From: Metarhizium brunneum
Taxonomy: Eukaryota; Ascomycota; Sordariomycetes; Hypocreales; Clavicipitaceae
DNA: 64,000 nt
NCBI RefSeq assembly: GCF_013426205.1
Contig: NC_089424.1
Span: forward strand, 930,001 to 994,000
Reading direction: 5' to 3'
Of the stretch, positions 57,386-64,000 are shown in pieces (the stretch's first letter is position 1; every line of letters starts with the position of its first letter). Made by a program: the position numbers and the translations under genes. The notes beneath the pieces were generated by a model that saw only the letters and a program-made list of their open reading frames with translations, had not been told where the DNA came from and did not search any database.

Positions 57386-58627
57386 CTAATAAAATTTGAT
57401 TCCCCCATAGACGGCAACTAGCTGCTCCCATGATACCTTGTCCCCATAAATGAGTCTGGACACCAACCGCCCATCACATACAGCTCGATGTGGGCGGCTA
57501 TAGGTGCATCGATGAGTGATTTCGGCTTGTTTGGAGCCGAGAATCATGGAGAGCGTTGTTTTCCGGCCAATAGCCGCTGAAGATTGTTCTGTTTTATTCA
57601 CCAGCTCTTGCAAACAGTTGCGGGTTGCATCTCTGAAGGCGACAATCGGTTGGTTTTCTTGGTCCGGCAACGCGGGAAATGTGATGAATTCCGGCGAGAC
57701 AGCCAGACGCTCCAATGGGGCAGTCGCCGTCAGACTCCAATCAAGCACACCCGTCAAGTTATACTCATCGTCAAAAAGAAGGTTTCCATAGTGAAGGTCA
57801 AAGTGGCACAGGGGGAAGGGTCCACGAAGCCTGTCCTCAATAATAATATGAGAGATGGCCGTCTTTAAAACCCAGCAAGCGGTCGTCCACTCTGGATCGC
57901 TAGCATGCGCCTCAAGAGCACTCCTATTTGCGTTCTGCCGCGACAAATAAAACCACTCTAGCGATGTTTCAATATGTGGTATCGCCGAGGCCGTATCCAC
58001 TCTCTCCCATGGAATAATCGTAGGGGGCTCATCGCAGTTTTCGCCGCACCAGATCCGCCCAAGACGATCAAAAGATAGGTTTTCAAGTTGGAAGAGGACA
58101 TCTGCCAGCTGCCTTGCAACTTGTGGAAGGCACTCAGCCGGTACGTCACTCGCAATGGTGGAATCGAGGACTCGGCCCTTCAGGCGCTCCATGAGGATAT
58201 ACGGAAAGCCAAACTCGTTAGATAGCGAAGGGTCAAAGACAAAAACCTCTGGAACTGGTATAGTTGTTCGGCTTTTGAGAGTTTTCATGGTGGCAATTTC
58301 ACTCAGCATATCCATGGCATGGTCGCGGGCGTGAGACAAGTCCACTGGTACGTGCTGGACCCTAGCAATCCAGTTCACATGGTCGGAAAACCCAACTTTG
58401 AGCACGAGATTGTTCATGCCGTATGTGAAAATCTTCGAGTCAATGGTACAGGTGACGCCTGCTGGAATGCTTTTATCTCGAGCTTTGCGGGAGAGGAGCG
58501 CCACCTCTTGGAGGTATTCAAAGTTGGCAGTAGCCAGAACCGCCTGGATTTGCCCGTGGATCCTGTTGGCGCCTGCATCCAGGCTGTCGGACGTGACCCA
58601 GTTGGCGTTTGGGGACGTATTTGGCAT
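57386..58627 (-). CDS. Phosphotransferase enzyme family (APH/choline-kinase-like) protein
   Basis: Intronless gene for 413 residues with a protein-kinase-like fold. The glycine-loop region GVTCTIDSKIF and the Lys/Glu region are recognisable. MLSEIATMKTLKSRTTIPVP, then FPYILMERLKG, mark the N-lobe to hinge. The catalytic HFDLHYGNLL is at 275-284 and the metal-binding GVLDWSLT at 293-300, so Asp and Asn/Asp residues needed for catalysis are in place. Such proteins are abundant in fungi, where substrates are mostly unknown; they are related to aminoglycoside phosphotransferases but should not be read as resistance genes. It lies between two relic genes yet shows no damage. The start is the first ATG after an in-frame stop. 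Confidence 0.88.
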   Translation of the reverse strand: MPNTSPNANWVTSDSLDAGANRIHGQIQAVLATANFEYLQEVALLSRKARDKSIPAGVTCTIDSKIFTYGMNNLVLKVGFSDHVNWIARVQHVPVDLSHARDHAMDMLSEIATMKTLKSRTTIPVPEVFVFDPSLSNEFGFPYILMERLKGRVLDSTIASDVPAECLPQVARQLADVLFQLENLSFDRLGRIWCGENCDEPPTIIPWERVDTASAIPHIETSLEWFYLSRQNANRSALEAHASDPEWTTACWVLKTAISHIIIEDRLRGPFPLCHFDLHYGNLLFDDEYNLTGVLDWSLTATAPLERLAVSPEFITFPALPDQENQPIVAFRDATRNCLQELVNKTEQSSAAIGRKTTLSMILGSKQAEITHRCTYSRPHRAVCDGRLVSRLIYGDKVSWEQLVAVYGGIKFY

Positions 58628-60357
58628 ATTGAAGGGATTCTTTACGTCTTGGTATTGTTTGTCGTCTCTTTGCTAAAACCAGGACGGGAGAAGATTATCG
58701 CTCTTCCCTGTAGTTGTTGAGAGTAAAATTTGCATCGACACCCCAAAAGTTCAATAGGTTCGGCCCGCAGCTTGCAGCAATAGCTGTTAGTCATTGAATG
58801 TTGGCAGAAGGAAGGATGGCACGGTGCTAACCGGACTTCAATGTTCATTGGTGGACCACGTAGGTTGATGCCTAAATACCCCGACTGCCTTCAAAGTTCC
58901 TACAAAAAGGGCGCCAGGTATCAAATATGGATCGAATCTGGTCAATGCATAACTACATGTACAGCCGGACATGTTACACGGAAATCGCCCTGTTACACAA
59001 GGGCTACGGTCACGGGATTAGGGCAGAAGGTCCTCACCGACTTCTTGTATAAATAGACATCTTCGGTCCCTCAAGGCCTTGAGGAAAACCAAGGACCTTT
59101 GATACCAAAGACGGTTATTAGATGAATTGAGTAATTGCTCCAAGCTAGGCCCTTGTCACAGACATGACCCTTGAATGTTGCCATGTGTCACCCATGTGTG
59201 ACCAGATATTACAAGGGGGGTTACTGCCAATTAAAGAGATTATTAGTAGGGCAAGATAATACCAGACCTGATAAGCCGATAAAAGTCAACATCTTATCAA
59301 TACAAGTTACAATTACACTCCCTGCCCAGCTTTGTCATTATGCTAAAGACTGTTTCTATTTCTATTAAGAAGGCCCAATTTCCCGACATTGCAGCTAGGA
59401 GATAAGCAAAGGAGAAGAGCTCCAGAGAAAAGGACCGAACAAACAAAGATCTTTGCAATTATGCAAGCCGCACCTTACTGTATCACTGCCTGGGAGGCTG
59501 AATCGTTGTTCCGGCAGGGAGGTAGTAAACCGGGATGCGTATGTCGACCACACGAGAGCACAAGCCTTTTGCAGGGAGGCAGTCCTCTATAATGGCTATA
59601 AAAAGGCGGAACGCCAGATATCATAAAGGAAGCCTATTAATACGATCCTCTGCGCGAATTCCGGTGTGAAGACAAAGACGAATAAGTCGGATGGCTTCCA
59701 AGTGATTCAATAAGCGAGGTGCTCCATGATAGCATCCATCTCCTTAACTACAATGAGTTTCGAAACCAGCTAGAATCGTCGCACAAGGAGCTACTCCAGG
59801 ACCAAGTTGAAAATCAATGTCCAACAAGGGATGAAATTGAGACTGCAAACAAGGAACTTCCGCCATATGCTTACTGCCTGCCTGCCTGGGATGATGCACA
59901 ACGAGGATGAAATATGGCAAGAAAGGAGAATCTGCATGAGTGTGGAGCGGCCAATGCGGAACTTATATTAATAGCAGTGATGGACAGCTTAATCATGGTT
60001 GCTGTGGTCCGTTCCAGTTTGAGGGAGTGTATGGATTCGTGAAACCCGAGGATGGTGAAAGGTGGTGTCATGGCGTGGAGGAGGACAAGAAGGTGGCCGA
60101 GGACCTTCGTAAAATAATAATCACTGATGAATACTAGGTATAGACCTGGCATTAAGTATATTTAAATATATATTTAAGAGATGTAGTCCCGGGACACGTT
60201 CTGGTCCAGCTGAATTTCCACAGGCGCCAACCGACCTGTTACTTTCCTCCCATATTACTGCTTATAGATTGCGTAAGGAACCAATGCAGCTCCAGCAACA
60301 GCCAGACAGTTTTATTGGACGGGTATTTAGTATCAATTGTAAGGCATAGATAGACAG
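58628..60357. other. Accessory region with unassigned degenerate coding DNA
   Basis: 58.6-59.6 kb has no supported frame. From about 59640 to 60137 the plus strand carries protein-like fragments in two frames (LLNYNEFRNQLESSHKELL and PFQFEGVYGFVKPEDGERW) separated by stops. I do not recognise a family. The stretch reads as an old gene with nonsense and frameshift mutations. Confidence 0.35.
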
Positions 60358-61077
60358 GTGCGCGCCGATATTAAGAGTTGTCGAGGTACTGATGGTCAAA
60401 ATTCACCGAGCTCGCAACTTGGCTCGTCAGGACTGCGACTGCGGGACTCGAATGCCATGGAATCAGACGATGTCTCTGGTGTCTGCGAGCTTACTTTACA
60501 GGACCTCACTTTAGATGACAACAAGATGCACTGGAGAGAGGACCGCCTCCAGGGAGAAACTGCGCGCACTGATGTCAAAGGGGTTCTCGAGTGGGAGATT
60601 GGCCGGTTTCCACGAGCACCAGACCGTGCAAAAAGGGACACGGCACAGACGCCATGGACCCAAGGGACCGCCATCGCGAGAAGAAACAAGTTGTTGACGA
60701 GGAGCAGGTTCAAAAAAAATACCGTGCCCGACCCATATCTGCTATCGGGAATACTGGGCATTACAATCCATCAGTGCATTAACGTCGAGGCCAATAAGCC
60801 GAACAAGAAATCCATGAGTCACGTCAACTTCAGGGGACAACATTCTAATGGGAATGATGCTGAAGAAGAAACTTCCAACGTTGACTATATCTCATCCGTC
60901 TATGTCGCAGCCGACATCAACGACAAACTAGTTTACAAACCGCTGGTGAAATGCATCACCAACACCCCAGTTTTCAACTCGAGCACAGAAACATACATCG
61001 GTCTCGGTGACGGCATTAATACCAAAAGGCATACCTTGCGTACTAGTAGATCGCGGATGGCATGTAAAGGGTGGTAA
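60358..61077 (+). pseudogene. Fragment of a Mug190-like C2-domain membrane-contact protein
   Basis: An open frame of 239 codons, without an ATG at its start and preceded by an acceptor-like CAG, contains LTLQDLTLDDNKMHWREDRL and GVLEWEIGRFPRAPDRAK. It then has the beginning of a C2 domain, GILGITIHQCINVEANKPN, IDDKLVYK-like NDKLVYKPLVKCITNTPVF and NSSTETYIG. These follow the order in fungal Mug190/tricalbin-like proteins, which are over 1000 residues long with several C2 domains. Identity ends after TETYIG and the frame closes in unrelated sequence. It is therefore an internal fragment of a larger gene. The family match is from memory. Confidence 0.6.
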
Positions 61078-61986
61078 AAGACAGAAAGCGGCTACACGTG
61101 GACGTTGGCGGATGAACAAGCCTCACTGTAGATATATGTCGCCGCTTGTATTAGCGTTTTTGGGAATCTCGGAGGCAGTACCTGGTCTACTGATCAAGAC
61201 GAGGAGAAAAAATAAGAGTTTTACTATTATCTGGCTTTCTACTTTAACTGATAATAAATCCCAGAAGTTAACACTCCCCGTCTTTAAGACAAATAATCAA
61301 GATCGTTAAGAACGTCTTATCCAGAATATTGTGTCCGAGTCTGACAACAATATAGGATTAAATCAGGTTAGAGAAGTAAGGTTTTTGAGATAATTTGAGG
61401 CGGGGTTAGACAAGAGTCACCAAAGATTCCTTGGGAAGGGAAAATGTAGCTATAGTCGTTAGAGTTCCTATTATAGCTAGGTGGCCACAGGGAAGGGCAG
61501 TACGTGAGACTGCTTATTGGTTCTTATTCACACAAAGTAGGAACTAATATGTGACGTAGGACAGAGAGAGTCACGAGTTAATCCCAGGTGTTGAATAATA
61601 GACTAGCCAGTGCACGCCCCAGGTAGCTTCACATGATCGATGAGAGTGCCGGTTAATTCTGGCTGTCATTCAATGGGAATACTCGCTTTTAGTCCAATAC
61701 TTGGACATACTAACCGGTCAAATTGCAGACGGCTATGTTATCGGTCGGTGGGAACGTTTATTGGCCATGATCCTTCTTCATCCTCATCCTTTTTGCCAGG
61801 ATTTGTAATATTCGAATTGCGCCGTGACAAACAATAATGCAACTGCCTCGCAACCAGGAACAGTCCGTTAGAACTCCTTTGTAATTCCTCACGCGAGTCC
61901 AGGCTTAGATTAATTGTACAGTAGCTGCAGACGCATTATACTACAAGAAAGACTGTTTATAACACAAGACCTCACACCAGCATCTA
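61078..61986. other. Intergenic region, no gene supported
   Basis: Short open frames without motifs. It lies between the C2 fragment and the GH76 gene's 3' end. Confidence 0.45.
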
Positions 61987-63628
61987 CTAGTCCGCCATAG
62001 AAACCCACACGAATCCAGCAACAAACAGTCCAAAACACAGAACCGTCAGAATCCACGCGCCCGCCCGGTCACCTGTGCTAATATCCGGAAGCTTCTTCTC
62101 GCCATTATTAGCATGACCACTCCCATCATTGCCCTTGGAGATGCCACCCGTCGCATTAGTCACCGGCGGACTACTACCATCAATCAACAAGCTCGACACT
62201 GCCGCCAGCGCACTCATGGCCTCCCCAGCGCCGCTCGTGTGATCGACCTCGGGATCGTAATACTTTCCCGAGGACCAGTAAAAGCCGCACACTCTCCCGC
62301 TGCTCCCGCCCGTACACTGGGCAACAGCCGCCTCTGTGGAGTTTTTCAAGACGGGCAAAATCGTCTCGCGCGTGAAGGGCGCGACCTGTGTGACGACGGA
62401 CAGCCAGCGATGGACGTAGCCTTTGAAGGAGAGCATATCGGCCGTGCACTGGCCCTGCTTCATCTCGCAGTTGGGCTCGTATGCCACGCCCTTGGGGAAG
62501 AAGTTCTTCAGTGAGGCTGCGAGTAACTTGTCGATGCGGGATTTCCACTTCTCATCGCCGTTGGTCTATTACCCCCCCGAAAAACAGAACAAGGTTAGAA
62601 TCGAGCTCTAGGTCGTGGTTGTCGGGGGAAAGAAGGGCATTATTACATAATTGTACATAAACGCCGCGCCTTGTAGAAGGATGGCGGCGTTGTAAGAATA
62701 CGTGGCTCTGGTAAGGATTGAACAGTTGGTAGCTCCATAGCCGCCATCATACACCAGCCAGGACTCGTGGTCGATGTATTTCACTTCCCAGATCCAGTCC
62801 CAAGAAGCCTCGGCGTATTTGGCATACGTATCGTTGTTCGTGTACCGCGCCAGGCGGGCGCCCATGTTGAAGAAGCAACCGTTTGAGATGGCTATGTAGG
62901 TCGAATGGGTAAGATAACAAGGCGAGCCGCGGACAGACGGAGGATACTAGAAACAAACGTACTATTTTTGTAGTCATATCCCTTGTTGGTTGGGGGGATT
63001 TGCCAGTGTAAACCTCCTCCGCATAACTCATCATGTCTACTCGGATCCGCCTGAGTCGCCCAGACGGACTGGGCCAGCGCGAGCCATTGCGGCTTATCGG
63101 CCGGGGGATTCGGGAAACGCGTCTCGGCTGCGAGGAGGGCGCTCATTCCCCAGAAAGCCTGGTCATCATTCCCCAGCGAGAGGGAGTAGTTCTCCGTCAT
63201 GTAGTCGGCCGAGCCTCCCACCTGGTGAAGCATACCCTGCATGACGAGGTCGTTGTATGTCGTGTCGCCGGTGAGGTGCCAATAGTCGATAAAGGTGCCC
63301 ATCAAGGCGCCGCCCTGCCACCAGTAGTATGGGCCTTTGTTCTCCGAAGGGGGCCCGGGCAGAATGCCGGGGACCTGGCCGTATTCATCGCCGTGGTAAT
63401 GGCTCCTCAGGTCGGCGGCCATGGAGCGAGCCGTCTCCTTGATGCCGTCTAGTGGTTGTGTATGCGTCAGCTGCGGCTGCGGTTCAGACGGGCGCGTGGA
63501 TGAAGACGAGCTGTCGTACCTACGGTGTCGATTTTGTACGCGGCGCTTACACGCGAATCGAGCTGCGAAATGAGGCAAATCGTCGCGGCGGCCCAGCGAC
63601 CGAAGCCGCAGCTCGTTCTCAAGATCAT
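61987..63628 (-). CDS. GH76 cell-wall mannosidase-like protein (Dfg5/Dcw1 type)
   Basis: Four exons on the minus strand (63520-63628, 62963-63448, 62647-62891, 61987-62565) give 472 residues. The junctions restore YKIDTV-DGIKETARSMA, DYKN-TISNGCFFNMGAR and MYNY-TNGDEKW. The N-terminus MILRTSCGFGRWAAATICL is a signal peptide. The GH76 domain includes YYHGDEYGQVPGILPGPP, YYWWQGGALMGTFIDYW and the catalytic double Asp in LGNDDQAFWG. A Ser/Thr/Gly-rich stretch leads to a hydrophobic end (AWILTVLCFGLFVAGFVWV), typical of a GPI-anchor signal. Dfg5/Dcw1 enzymes act at the plasma membrane and transfer GPI-proteins to wall glucan. The frame ends with TAG at 61987-61989. Intact and complete. Confidence 0.92.
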
Positions 63629-64000
63629 GATGAGCGATGTAAATCGGGGCAAACAACGCAGGACAGTGAGACTACCGTTGGGTCGGCTGCTGCCTCGTTG
63701 TAGCCTTTGTCCACCGTCAATCGCATGAGTTGACCATGTTGCGCGTGAAGAGTCCGATCAAGGTTGCGGGGATTGAAACCGCAGGAGTCTGAACGGACGG
63801 CTCAAGCACAGCCCGCCATGATAATAATATACCAGTTGACACGAGATAATTGAGCATTGGATTGGTCTGTAGTGTGTGGGCAGGTCAGGCTTCCAGAACA
63901 AGGGTCTGGTCGCCGCAGTAAGCTCTTATGTACATACGAGGGCATCATTGTGGCGGAGCATCGTCTGGGCCACTTCACGAACAAACAATCAACAGGGGTC
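63629..64000. other. Upstream region of the GH76 gene
   Basis: No coding frame supported up to the window end. Should contain the GH76 promoter. Confidence 0.4.

Noticed and set aside
57386..58627. Reading the APH-type gene as an antibiotic-resistance gene
   Set aside because: The fold is shared with many fungal phosphotransferases of unknown substrate, and nothing in the sequence points to aminoglycosides.
1..64000. tRNA, rRNA or other structured RNA genes
   Set aside because: I saw no convincing tRNA A- and B-box pairs or rRNA segments by eye; a covariance-model scan would be needed to exclude them.

Overview
The window looks like nuclear DNA of a filamentous ascomycete, most likely a Sordariomycete of the Hypocreales type. 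Genes carry short GT-AG introns (about 50-90 nt) with CTAAC or CTGAC branch sites. Recognised families include HET-domain proteins, a Zn2Cys6 regulator, a highly reducing polyketide synthase relic, a MYND-DUF4470 protein and a GH76 (Dfg5/Dcw1) protein. GC-rich coding blocks sit beside AT-rich, TpA-rich tracts that look RIP-degraded. Species cannot be assigned from the sequence.

Layout. 1-1.29 kb: AT-rich tract with a decayed transposon ORF, ending abruptly. 1.29-11.4 kb: GTP cyclohydrolase I, an SNG1-type membrane protein and a large membrane sulfatase-fold protein, all on the minus strand. 11.4-18.97 kb: long gene-poor stretch rich in a TACGGAGTA motif and holding orphan exon-like pieces. 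18.97-25.2 kb: an intact HET protein, a CorA-type Mg2+ transporter and an amidoligase-like protein. 26.5-30.5 kb: DNA ligase IV and uracil phosphoribosyltransferase, convergent. 31.7-33.75 kb: a broken NB-ARC/TPR (NLR-like) gene followed by a nucleoside deoxyribosyltransferase-like remnant. 34.75-39.0 kb: fluoride exporter FEX and a six-exon MYND-DUF4470 gene. 39.9-44.9 kb: a decayed HR-PKS tail-to-tail with an intact-looking P450. 46.9-47.8 kb: HET and ankyrin relics. 48.6-52.7 kb: a PPOX-family protein, cytochrome b5 and a five-exon Zn2Cys6 factor. 53.7-54.7 kb: a small secreted-protein gene cut into very short exons. 56.2-61.1 kb: F-box pseudogene, intact APH-type phosphotransferase, and Mug190-like and other relics. 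62.0-63.6 kb: four-exon GH76 cell-wall gene.

The housekeeping genes (FOL2, LIG4, UPRT, FEX, CorA, GH76) do not form one pathway. The accessory part is dominated by broken self/non-self recognition genes (HET, NB-ARC/TPR, ankyrin, F-box), a dead secondary-metabolite locus and a candidate effector. Exon boundaries were placed by hand from splice consensus, reading-frame continuity and family alignment from memory. No search was run.
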